The notes beneath the pieces are model-generated. The model was not told where the DNA came from, did no database searches, and saw only the letters and a list, made by a program, of their open reading frames with translations. This document shows positions 56,304 through 64,000 of a stretch of 64,000 bases of DNA, one piece after another; position 1 is the first letter of the stretch; each line of letters opens with the position of its first letter. The DNA lies in the NCBI RefSeq assembly GCF_900106645.1, contig NZ_FNMV01000004.1, forward strand, positions 1 through 64,000. Direction: 5' to 3'. The stretch comes from Flavobacterium degerlachei. GTDB taxonomy: Bacteria; Bacteroidota; Bacteroidia; Flavobacteriales; Flavobacteriaceae. Both the position numbers and the translations under genes were made by a program.

Positions 56304-59300
56304 TTAAAACTGTAATTTAAGACTTGCTCCGATTTCTCTTATTGAAGGGAAGGCTCCAGATTGATATCCTTGTACGTTTCCAGAACTTAAACCAGCTTCT
56401 GGATCTGCATATGGTACACTTTTATCTATAATCCATAAGTTTCTTCCAATTAAAGATAATGCAACATTTGTGAAAGGTAAAGTGCTTAATGTTTTCTCTG
56501 TAAAGTTGTAAGTTAAACTTGCTTCACGTAATTTGATATAACCAGCATCGTAAACATGTAATTTGTTAGGAGCTCTAGCGTAACCCCATGCATTTGCATA
56601 AATATTAGCATTAGCTCTAACTTGATTTGGAGTTCCATCAGGAGCAACTCCAGGCATAATAACACCACCGCTGTTTGCTGCATAGTTACCAGGTGTTCCA
56701 ACTACAACATCTCTTATTGGATTTCCTAGCTCGTTAGTTCCTGCAGAGAAGTCATACATCCCTGTTGCGTAACCATACCATGTATCAAGAGAGAATACGT
56801 CTCCACCTTTTTGCATGTCAATTAAGAAAGCTAAATTGAAATTTTTGTATGTAAAACTATTGTTAAGTCCTGCTTTCCAGTCTGGATTGATATCCCCAAT
56901 TACAGAGTTGCTTGTAGAAGTTCTTTGGTATGTACCAATTCTGCTTGAGCTTCCTGTTTGGTTAACAATTGGTTGTCCATTGTCAGCATAAATATAATCA
57001 CTACCTCTGATTGTTCCGTAAGGTTGTCCAGGAGTTGCGTTGATTGATACACCACCTTGTAATGATGCTAATTGTAAGTTATCAATACCATTAAGCAATT
57101 CAACTACTAAACTTTTGTTTTGAGACCAGTTTAGATTTAAATCCCATCTGAAATCAGTTGTCTTAAAAGGTGTAGCATTAAATGCAACTTCTATTCCTTT
57201 ATTTTCGATAGTTCCTGCGTTTAACGTCGCAAATGAATATCCTGTTGATGTAGATAATGGAATATCTGTAATTTGGTTGATATTTTGATTGTTGTAGTAA
57301 GATAAATCAAATCCAATACGTCTGTTCAAGAAAGACATTTCTAAACCAAGTTCATAACTTTCTTGTCTCTCTGGTAAAAGATCTAAGTTAGCAAGAGTAC
57401 CATTATTAGATGCCATAGGAGTTCCGTTAAATGGAGTTCCAACAGCATATGTGTTAAAAACTTTATACGGGTCTGTAGCACTACCTACCTCTGCATAATT
57501 TGCTCTTACTTTTCCAAATGACAACCAAGGAGCGTCAATTAGTGAAGAGAAAACTAAACTTCCAGAAATAGAGTAGTATCCAAATCTATTGTTCGCTTTT
57601 GGTAAAGTAGAAGAACGGTCAGTTCTGTATGAACCTTCTAAGTATGCGAATGAATCATAACCTAAACTAGCTCTGATGTACTCACCATCAACCATACTAC
57701 TGTATTGATTTTCGATAGGAGCAAGAATAGGGCTTACGCTATTTGAAAGTGAATATAATCTTGGGATACTAATTCCACCATTTGTAGCTGCAAAAACGCT
57801 ATTTTTAGTGTTGTTTCTTAAGCTAAATCCAACATTACCTTCTAGATTTAATTTTTCAGTTAAATCTTTATTGAAATTTAACATTGCGTCGTAGTTGTAT
57901 TCAGCAACATTGTTATTGAATCTTGAGTAAGATGATACATCAGCACTTCCAACGTTGATTCTTTCTTCCTGAATTTCACTGTAAGTGTCAAATGAGAATC
58001 TTACGGTTGCAGATAACCAATCGTTTATTTTGTTATCTAAAGCAACATTACCAAAATATCTTGATCTTGTATCTGTCTCAAAATTCTCGTAAAATGTCCA
58101 GTATGGATTGTCTGAATAGATTGGACTTAAATTGTCAGGACCATTAGGATTCCATGTGATGTTTTGTCCTGTAAGTAGATAAGCATCTTTTTGCGCGCCG
58201 TAATCAACATTCATTTGATTCCATTGTCTAAATTGCTGCATGATGTTACCAGATGAGTAACCTGTACCGTTTCTACCTTTACCATCATTTTTCACAAAAT
58301 TGAAATAAGCAGAAGCTGTCAATTTGTTTGATAGATCTTGAGATCCAGAGAAAGATATAGTATTTCTTTTTATATTACTGTTAGGTAAATTTCCTTCTTG
58401 TGCTAGGTTAGTGAAACCTAATCTGAATGAACTTGTATCAGTACCTCCATCTAAAGCGATAGAGTTTACTACAGTACTTCCCGTTCCCCAAACAGAGTTT
58501 GGATTGTTTTTTCCAGCTACCCAAGGAGTCGCTTTTTGGTAAGTGTCAGGTAATTGAGGATAAAGTGAGTTCCATTGGTAAACCATTAAACTTGGGTCAA
58601 ATGCAGCACCATATGACGCATCTTCAGTAAAAGGTGTAGTTAAATCAGGAATTCCATCACCGTTTATATCAGCTTCATTGAAATACGCATCTTCATTAGG
58701 ACCATAGTAAGGACCGTAACCAGCTCCGTATTTGTTTTGATATTTAGGTAATGTTTCTGAATCTGCATTTCCTAAAGTAAGACTAGAATTGATTGTTATA
58801 CCAAGACCTTTTCTTTTCTTTCCTTTTTTGGTAACGATCATTACAACTCCATTAGAGGCACGAGAACCGTAAAGTGCAGTTGCAGCAGCTCCTTTTAGGA
58901 CGTTGATAGATGCGATATCGTCAGGATTAATGTCAGATGCAGCATTTCCGTAGTCATAACCACCTCTACCTGCTTTTTGTCCCTCTGTATTTGAATTACC
59001 GTTGTCAATTGGTACACCATCAACAACAAATAATGCTTGGTTGTTTCCAGCTATCGAGTTATTACCTCTAATAACAACCTGAGTTGACCCACCTAAATTT
59101 CCAGATGTTTTAATGTCTAAACCTGCAACTTTACCAGAAAGTGAGTTTACAAAATTAGAACTTTTTACATTAGAAACGGCGTCACCTTTAACTTCTTGAG
59201 TTGCGTAACCTAAGGATTTTTTTTCTCTTTTAATCCCTAATGCAGTAACAACAACGCCTTCTAGTTCTACTGCTGTTCCTAGCAATTTAACATTTACTGT

Positions 59301-59564
59301 CGATGATGTTGCTTTTACCTCTTGGGTTTTCATCCCAATGTAGCTAAAAATTAAAGTTTGACTTGGAGTAGCTTTAATAGCATATTTCCCGTCAAAATCA
59401 GTTTGTGCTCCTGAGTTAGTTCCTTTAATCAATACACTTACACCTGGTATAGGCATTCCTGCATTGTCAGAAACAACACCCGTAACAGTTCTCTCTTGCG
59501 CAAAAGTTAGTTGCGCCATAAGTACTATTAATAGTACTAAGATTCCATTGAACTTTAGTTTCAT
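56304..59564 (-). CDS. SusC/RagA family TonB-dependent transporter (system 3)
   Basis: A 1,086-residue transporter with signal LTFAQ, CarboxypepD_reg domain, the GVVVTALGIKREKKSLGYA region shared with system 2, plug IRGNNSIAGNNQALFVVDGV, and a long barrel ending in ASLKLQF. An acidic, calcium-site-like loop INGDGIPDL lies near residue 298. The close match to system 2 stops around residue 120, so the two genes share the front but not the barrel. Confidence 0.95.
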   Translation of the reverse strand: MKLKFNGILVLLIVLMAQLTFAQERTVTGVVSDNAGMPIPGVSVLIKGTNSGAQTDFDGKYAIKATPSQTLIFSYIGMKTQEVKATSSTVNVKLLGTAVELEGVVVTALGIKREKKSLGYATQEVKGDAVSNVKSSNFVNSLSGKVAGLDIKTSGNLGGSTQVVIRGNNSIAGNNQALFVVDGVPIDNGNSNTEGQKAGRGGYDYGNAASDINPDDIASINVLKGAAATALYGSRASNGVVMIVTKKGKKRKGLGITINSSLTLGNADSETLPKYQNKYGAGYGPYYGPNEDAYFNEADINGDGIPDLTTPFTEDASYGAAFDPSLMVYQWNSLYPQLPDTYQKATPWVAGKNNPNSVWGTGSTVVNSIALDGGTDTSSFRLGFTNLAQEGNLPNSNIKRNTISFSGSQDLSNKLTASAYFNFVKNDGKGRNGTGYSSGNIMQQFRQWNQMNVDYGAQKDAYLLTGQNITWNPNGPDNLSPIYSDNPYWTFYENFETDTRSRYFGNVALDNKINDWLSATVRFSFDTYSEIQEERINVGSADVSSYSRFNNNVAEYNYDAMLNFNKDLTEKLNLEGNVGFSLRNNTKNSVFAATNGGISIPRLYSLSNSVSPILAPIENQYSSMVDGEYIRASLGYDSFAYLEGSYRTDRSSTLPKANNRFGYYSISGSLVFSSLIDAPWLSFGKVRANYAEVGSATDPYKVFNTYAVGTPFNGTPMASNNGTLANLDLLPERQESYELGLEMSFLNRRIGFDLSYYNNQNINQITDIPLSTSTGYSFATLNAGTIENKGIEVAFNATPFKTTDFRWDLNLNWSQNKSLVVELLNGIDNLQLASLQGGVSINATPGQPYGTIRGSDYIYADNGQPIVNQTGSSSRIGTYQRTSTSNSVIGDINPDWKAGLNNSFTYKNFNLAFLIDMQKGGDVFSLDTWYGYATGMYDFSAGTNELGNPIRDVVVGTPGNYAANSGGVIMPGVAPDGTPNQVRANANIYANAWGYARAPNKLHVYDAGYIKLREASLTYNFTEKTLSTLPFTNVALSLIGRNLWIIDKSVPYADPEAGLSSGNVQGYQSGAFPSIREIGASLKLQF

Positions 59565-59612
59565 TTTTTAATATTTTGAATTAGTTACACAAAACTCTTA
59601 ATAATTTGTTAA
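59565..59612 (-). promoter_or_regulatory. Conserved susC leader, copy 3
   Basis: The minus strand has TTAACA-5-TTAAGA-2-TTTG at 59590-59612, 4 bases, ACTAAT, and 15 bases to the ATG at 59564. It keeps exactly the spacing of the other two leaders and shares its further upstream sequence with copy 2. Confidence 0.7.
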
Positions 59613-60173
59613 GAAACCTAATTAATGAAAGTGTATTTTTAACATTAAATGAAATTTAACATTTTAACACAATGTAAAATTTATGTTATAAAAGCGTGTT
59701 GTTTAAACATTGTAGTCTGGTAAAAATAGAATAAAGTAAGATTAATCTTTGTAATTACGTAAAATGTTAGTGACTGTTTGTGAGTTGGTTAGTTGTTAAT
59801 TTTTTTTTTAATTAATATTTATCGGTGTGGCTGGGTGTTGCTCAGCTGTTGATTTTTTCTAATGTAGGACTGCAAGGTATTAGTGGTGGTGAGTTTGTTA
59901 ATTTTAATTATGGTTGTAGTGATATTTTTATTCTGGTATTGTGATTTTTTGTTTTTTTTAATTATTAGTATATGATTTTAAAGAAAATGAAGGAGGGGTA
60001 GTTTGTTTAAATAGGTTTTTCTGCTAAGTGTGTATGATAAAAAAAATATTATGGGAATTTAGGGAAAATGTCCATTAGTAGTATTATGTTCTGTTTTCTG
60101 TTTTGAATTATATGGTTGATTCAGCTTAGGTGATGTTTAGAGATTTTTTGTTTTTGATGTTTATTATTTTTGT
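59613..60173. other. Gene-free spacer, GT-rich on the plus strand
   Basis: About 560 bases without a credible gene. The first 90 or so resemble the region upstream of the system 2 leader. The rest is T and G rich on the plus strand. No obvious terminator for the BamA-like gene was found. Confidence 0.5.
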
Positions 60174-61883
60174 TTAAAAATTCACGCCATAGCTAAGATG
60201 GATAATAGTATTCGAAAATTCTAATTTTTGGTCGTTTGGGCTGCCAGTTGCTATGGAGATTTTTAAAAGTCCGTTGTTTGTCTTAACGCCTAGTCCGAAC
60301 CCTAATCCTAAAAGAGTTGTTTTGTCGCGGGGTTGGTTTTTTAATGTTGAGTCTTTAAATATGGAGTAGTCTAGTATAGTATGGAGGTAAAGTGTGGGAG
60401 AGATTAAGTATCGGTATTCGGTTAGAATGGCTGTCATAAAATTGGCCTGAAGGCTATTTTCTGTAAAGCCACGAATAGAGTTGATGCCTCCAAAACGGAA
60501 TAATTCATTAGTAATGTAATTAGTGCTTTTTAAATAATAGTTTTGACTTCTAATATTGATGGCGTTTTTATTGTTCAAATAAAAGGTATGCATTGCTAAA
60601 AGGTCAATGTAGAATTGTGGGTTATTGATAGTATTGTTAGTGCTGTTTCTTATTTCTCTTTTTCCAATTCCTGTTTTAATGTTAAGATTGCTTTGTTTTT
60701 GAAAAAGGAAGCTTCGAGAATCTAATTTGTAATAGTCTAATTCGGAGGTTAGATAAGAATTTTCAAAATCAGAAATAAGTGTGTTGTTTGTGTTTTGGAT
60801 GTCACTTGATATTGTTGATTGATAACCTAAATAGATTCGGGCATTATAATTAAGGTAGTAACTTAGATCTATGGCTGTTTTTGTATTTTGAAAAATGCTG
60901 TCTTGTTTGAAAATGTTTAGTTGGGCTCTTAGTCCTATTGGGCTTTTGAAGATATAGGGTAGTTCTAATGCTGTTTTAAATGTTTTTTGTTTATTTCCAT
61001 CGCTTTTCCAGTATAATGAAAATTGTTCGCCTGCTTTTAAGGTGTTTTGAAGATTTAGGTCAAGGTAGCCGTTGAAGGTTAATTTTTTGCTGTCGTTGTT
61101 ATTAAATCCAATAAAACCGTCAAAAGTATTGGGTTTAGCTTTTTCGAGGTAAACATAAACTTTGGTGCTATCTTTTGTGAATAGTATTTCGGGGTATTTT
61201 ATTTGGTTGATGAAGTTGTATTTTTCAAAATCGTCATGAATTTGACTAACGAGATCGCGGTTAAATAGCTTGTTCTTGTATTTGAGATTAATCTGAGCTA
61301 AGTGTCCTTTTGGAAAAATGTCTTTTTGTTCAATTTTGTCGTTCTTGACTACAATGGAATTTAATGTTCTTTGGTTTTTTTCTTCAATTTTTAATGTAGC
61401 GAGAAGTTTACTGTCTTTTTTTTGAAATTGAGTTAGGTATAGCTTGCTGAAAGAATAGCCCTTTTGGTCTAAGTTTTTTAGACTTCGGTTTAAGAACGCT
61501 TCGATTTCGACGTAAGTTATTACAAGTGTGTCTTGATTGTGAGTTGGAAATAGCACCTTTTTTAGTACGGGGTTTCCTCCTATATATATGTGTATTGATT
61601 TAATTCGTTCTCCTAAGTTAAGTTTTGCGGTGTAGCTGGAGTCGTTGCTTTTCGTTTTAGAAACGATCTTATTTTCAATAAAGCCAATTTTTGATAGTTT
61701 TTCGGTAGTAAATGTAATCTCATCATTTAAGGATTTTGCGTTTTTGTGATTTGAAAGATAGGTTAGAGAATCAATCACTTTTGTTTCAGAAATTGAGTTT
61801 CCTGAGAGTTGTAATTGTATATTTTGGGCAGAAGAGGTTAGTCCAATGCTGAATAGGAAAAAGTAAATTATACTATGTTTCAA
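60174..61883 (-). CDS. BamA/TamA-like outer-membrane protein
   Basis: The start is a TTG at 61883 preceded by an in-frame stop, and the signal peptide MKHSIIYFFLFSIGLTSSAQ supports it. The 569 residues have a POTRA-like N-terminal half of beta-alpha units (for example RSLKNLDQKGYSFSKLYLTQ) and a C-terminal 16-strand-like barrel with the Omp85 signature GINSIRGFTENS. It ends in a terminal LSYGVNF, typical for barrel insertion. It is a smaller relative of BamA and may insert or move proteins or lipids in the outer membrane; the role is not known. Confidence 0.8.
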   Translation of the reverse strand: MKHSIIYFFLFSIGLTSSAQNIQLQLSGNSISETKVIDSLTYLSNHKNAKSLNDEITFTTEKLSKIGFIENKIVSKTKSNDSSYTAKLNLGERIKSIHIYIGGNPVLKKVLFPTHNQDTLVITYVEIEAFLNRSLKNLDQKGYSFSKLYLTQFQKKDSKLLATLKIEEKNQRTLNSIVVKNDKIEQKDIFPKGHLAQINLKYKNKLFNRDLVSQIHDDFEKYNFINQIKYPEILFTKDSTKVYVYLEKAKPNTFDGFIGFNNNDSKKLTFNGYLDLNLQNTLKAGEQFSLYWKSDGNKQKTFKTALELPYIFKSPIGLRAQLNIFKQDSIFQNTKTAIDLSYYLNYNARIYLGYQSTISSDIQNTNNTLISDFENSYLTSELDYYKLDSRSFLFQKQSNLNIKTGIGKREIRNSTNNTINNPQFYIDLLAMHTFYLNNKNAINIRSQNYYLKSTNYITNELFRFGGINSIRGFTENSLQANFMTAILTEYRYLISPTLYLHTILDYSIFKDSTLKNQPRDKTTLLGLGFGLGVKTNNGLLKISIATGSPNDQKLEFSNTIIHLSYGVNF

Positions 61884-61979
61884 TTAGGAGGAAGTTTTTA
61901 TAAAAGTAATGCAAATATCCAAAGTTTGTAATAAAATTCCAATCGTTAAATAATCTTGTTGAAAATTAATGGATTAACG

Positions 61980-62010
61980 TTTGTAGAGTAAAAATTAATT
62001 CATACATTTG
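61980..62010 (+). promoter_or_regulatory. Promoter of the str operon
   Basis: TTTG (61980-61983), 19 bases, TACATTTG (62003-62010) is a near-perfect Bacteroidota promoter. It lies about 55 bases before the rpsL ATG, giving a leader of about 50 bases that contains a small CCCG/CGGG hairpin (62015-62029). Confidence 0.85.
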
Positions 62011-62064
62011 CAACCCCGTAAAAAGCGGGAATTAAATATACATAATAAATTTTTAGTATTAATT

Positions 62065-62448
62065 ATGCCAACAATTCAACAATTAGTAAGAACAGGAAGA
62101 ACTCAGATAACTAAGAAGAGTAAATCGGTTGCTTTAGATTCTTGTCCTCAAAGAAGAGGGGTTTGTACGCGTGTTTACACTACAACACCAAAAAAACCAA
62201 ACTCTGCAATGCGTAAAGTAGCGCGTGTACGTTTGACAAATGGTAATGAAGTAAATGCCTACATCCCTGGTGAAGGACACAATTTACAAGAGCACTCGAT
62301 AGTATTAGTTAGGGGTGGAAGGGTAAAAGATTTACCAGGAGTTAGATATCACATCGTTCGTGGTGCACTTGATACGTCAGGAGTAGCAGGAAGAACGCAA
62401 AGGAGATCTAAGTATGGTGCTAAACGCCCAAAAGAAGCAAAAAAGTAA
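62065..62448 (+). CDS. rpsL: 30S ribosomal protein S12
   Basis: A 127-residue ribosomal protein at the decoding site. From ATG 62065 ([12 protein letters not shown]) the key sequences [13 protein letters not shown] and [15 protein letters not shown] keep both lysines that, when changed, give streptomycin resistance (E. coli positions 43 and 88), so the gene encodes the ordinary sensitive form. A longer reading frame starting inside the leader is unlikely. It leads the str operon. Confidence 0.98.
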
Positions 62449-62465
62449 TTTAAAAAGTTGTTCTT

Positions 62466-62492
62466 GTAGAGACGCGATTTATCGCGACTAGA
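62466..62492. repeat. Near-palindrome between rpsL and rpsG
   Basis: GTAGAGACGCGAT TTATCGCGACTAGA, with CGCGAT/ATCGCG as the core, is a degenerate form of an inverted repeat GTAGAGACGCGATTAATCGC often seen in bacterial spacers. It may form a hairpin in the operon transcript. Only one copy was noticed in this window. Confidence 0.5.
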
Positions 62493-62521
62493 TAAGTATG
62501 GCATTTTATTAAAAAAAAGAC

Positions 62522-62998
62522 ATGAGAAAAAGAGCGGCAAAGAAGAGACCACTTTTACCAGATCCAAGGTTTAATGACCAATTGGTAACACGTTTTGTGA
62601 ACAACTTAATGTGGGATGGTAAGAAATCGACAGCTTTTAAAGTATTTTATGATGCAATTGACATTATAGAATCAAAAAAGCAAGATGCAGAAAAATCATC
62701 ATTAGAGATTTGGAAAGATGCGTTAACTAATGTTATGCCTCACGTAGAAGTACGTAGTCGTAGAGTTGGTGGAGCTACATTCCAAATTCCAATGCAAATT
62801 AGACCGGATAGAAAAATTTCTTACGCAATGAAGTGGTTAATACTTTATTCTAGAAGAAGAAATGAGAAATCAATGGCTCAAAAGTTAGCTTCGGAATGTT
62901 TAGCTGCGGCTAAAGAAGAAGGTGCTGCTGTTAAGAAAAGAATGGATACTCACAAAATGGCAGAGGCTAATAAAGCTTTCTCTCATTTTAGATTTTAA
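62522..62998 (+). CDS. rpsG: 30S ribosomal protein S7
   Basis: A 158-residue protein that nucleates assembly of the 30S head. It starts [17 protein letters not shown] and has the conserved IMPH-like [20 protein letters not shown], then [21 protein letters not shown] and the C-terminal [15 protein letters not shown]. Length is normal. It is 73 bases after rpsL and 9 bases before fusA, as usual in the str operon. Confidence 0.98.
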   Translation: MRKRAAKKRPLLPDPRFNDQLVTRFVNNLMWDGKKSTAFKVFYDAIDIIESKKQDAEKSSLEIWKDALTNVMPHVEVRSRRVGGATFQIPMQIRPDRKISYAMKWLILYSRRRNEKSMAQKLASECLAAAKEEGAAVKKRMDTHKMAEANKAFSHFRF

Positions 62999-63007
62999 TT
63001 CTAAGAA

Positions 63008-64000
63008 ATGGCTAGAGAACTTAAATATACAAGAAACATAGGAATTGCTGCTCATATTGATGCTGGTAAAACAACGACAACTGAGCGTATATTATTCTAT
63101 ACAGGAAAATCACACAAAATTGGTGAAGTACACGATGGTGCTGCAACAATGGACTGGATGGCACAAGAGCAAGAAAGAGGGATTACGATTACTTCTGCTG
63201 CTACAACTTGTGAATGGAATTTCCCAACTACACAAGGTAAAGTATTACCTGAAACATTACCTTATCACTTTAATATTATTGACACACCGGGACACGTTGA
63301 CTTTACAGTTGAAGTAAACCGTTCTTTACGTGTTCTTGATGGTTTGGTTTTCTTATTTAGTGCTGTTGATGGTGTTGAGCCACAATCAGAAACTAACTGG
63401 AGACTAGCAGATCAGTACAAAGTTCCACGTATTGGATTTGTTAATAAAATGGATAGACAAGGATCTAACTTTTTGATGGTATGTCAGCAAGTAAGAGATA
63501 TGTTAAAATCTAATGCTGTTGCAATCACTTTGCCAATTGGTGAAGAGAATGATTTCAAAGGTGTGGTAGATTTAGTAAAAAACCAAGCTATTGTTTGGCA
63601 TGAAGAAGGTTTAGGAGCTACATATGATATTGTGCCTATCCCTGAAGATATGCTTGATGAAGTGAAGGAATACAGATCGATTCTTATTGAAGCAGTAGCT
63701 GATTATGATGAGAATTTGTTAGAAAAATTCATGGAAGATGAAAACTCTATTACAGAGGAAGAAATCAACGTTGCTTTAAGAGCTGCGGTTATGGATATGG
63801 CTATCATCCCGATGATTGCTGGTTCTTCTTTCAAAAACAAAGGTGTTCAATTTATGTTGGACGCAGTTTGTAAATATTTACCTTCTCCAATGGACAAAGA
63901 TGGTATCGAAGGGATTCATCCTGATGATGCTGAATTGTTAGAAGAAGATCAAACTAAAATATTGCGTAAGCCAGATGTTAAAGAGCCATTCGCTGCTTTA
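63008..64000 (+). CDS. fusA: Elongation factor G (partial, cut by the window edge)
   Basis: The frame is open from ATG 63008 ([20 protein letters not shown]) to the window end, 331 codons out of about 715. The GTPase motifs are P-loop [10 protein letters not shown], switch [11 protein letters not shown] and NKMD. The product drives translocation on the ribosome. A plus-strand frame at 63045-63317 is only a shadow of this gene. It is the third gene of the str operon. Confidence 0.97.
   Translation, partial: MARELKYTRNIGIAAHIDAGKTTTTERILFYTGKSHKIGEVHDGAATMDWMAQEQERGITITSAATTCEWNFPTTQGKVLPETLPYHFNIIDTPGHVDFTVEVNRSLRVLDGLVFLFSAVDGVEPQSETNWRLADQYKVPRIGFVNKMDRQGSNFLMVCQQVRDMLKSNAVAITLPIGEENDFKGVVDLVKNQAIVWHEEGLGATYDIVPIPEDMLDEVKEYRSILIEAVADYDENLLEKFMEDENSITEEEINVALRAAVMDMAIIPMIAGSSFKNKGVQFMLDAVCKYLPSPMDKDGIEGIHPDDAELLEEDQTKILRKPDVKEPFAAL

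Noticed and set aside
41645-59564. Polysaccharide utilisation loci
   Set aside because: There are three SusC/SusD pairs but no glycoside hydrolase, polysaccharide lyase, sulfatase or hybrid two-component gene nearby, so a glycan target is not supported.
1-64000. CRISPR arrays, prophage or integrative element
   Set aside because: No repeat-spacer series, phage structural genes or integrase was found; only the left-edge IS fragment and the small hairpin repeats are mobile-like.

Overview
The window reads as a chromosomal segment of a Flavobacteriaceae bacterium, most likely Flavobacterium. The DNA is AT-rich. Genes lack Shine-Dalgarno sites, several are preceded by the Bacteroidota -7 box TAnnTTTG, there are three SusC/SusD outer-membrane uptake pairs, and many proteins match families typical of that group. 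Almost all of it is core genome. No prophage, CRISPR array or obvious defence island was seen. Identifications come from reading the sequence and from family knowledge, not from a search.

Layout. 1-160: the end of an insertion sequence (start of an ISAon1-type transposase) beside tRNA-Val(TAC). 0.4-6.2 kb (minus): exbB-exbD-tonB-folC, an amino-acid dehydrogenase and anmK. 6.4-13.2 kb (plus): acyl-CoA dehydrogenase, a DoxX-like gene remnant, then a tight run of DinB-like, NRDE, ATP-grasp, LysE-like, M28 peptidase, SDR and SprT-like genes. 13.3-20.7 kb (minus): MlaF/MlaE lipid transporter, glycosyltransferase, methyltransferase, KAS III and gcvP. 20.8-25.8 kb: a UbiA-like membrane protein, an AT-rich orphan gene with a HEPN-type motif, an M3 peptidase and a conserved hypothetical. 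25.8-32 kb: purine genes purE, purK, hpt and adk, then a CorC-like protein and obgE. 32-34 kb: the C-terminal stump of an alpha-2-macroglobulin gene, an Mpo1-like protein and a glycosyltransferase. 34.3-39.1 kb (plus): a six-gene operon (TPR, mpl, GNAT, radC, HAD, secreted protein). 39.2-41.5 kb: rarA and a rhomboid protease.

41.6-59.6 kb (minus) is dominated by three SusC/SusD systems separated by rlmB and long gene-free spacers. The middle one is a four-gene operon with two extra lipoproteins and resembles known Bacteroides oligopeptide importers. No glycoside hydrolase accompanies any of the three, so their substrates cannot be read from the context. All three susC genes share a strictly spaced upstream element. 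60.2-61.9 kb carries a BamA/TamA-like outer-membrane protein. 62-64 kb is the str operon (rpsL, rpsG, fusA), cut by the window edge.

How it fits together: ExbB/ExbD/TonB could energise the SusC transporters. anmK and mpl both serve peptidoglycan recycling. purE, purK, hpt and adk cover purine synthesis and salvage. The points most worth a second look are a dispersed intergenic hairpin repeat (four copies), the conserved susC leader, four genes with the -7 box exactly 4 nt before the ATG (predicted leaderless mRNAs), two gene remnants, and the HEPN-like orphan.
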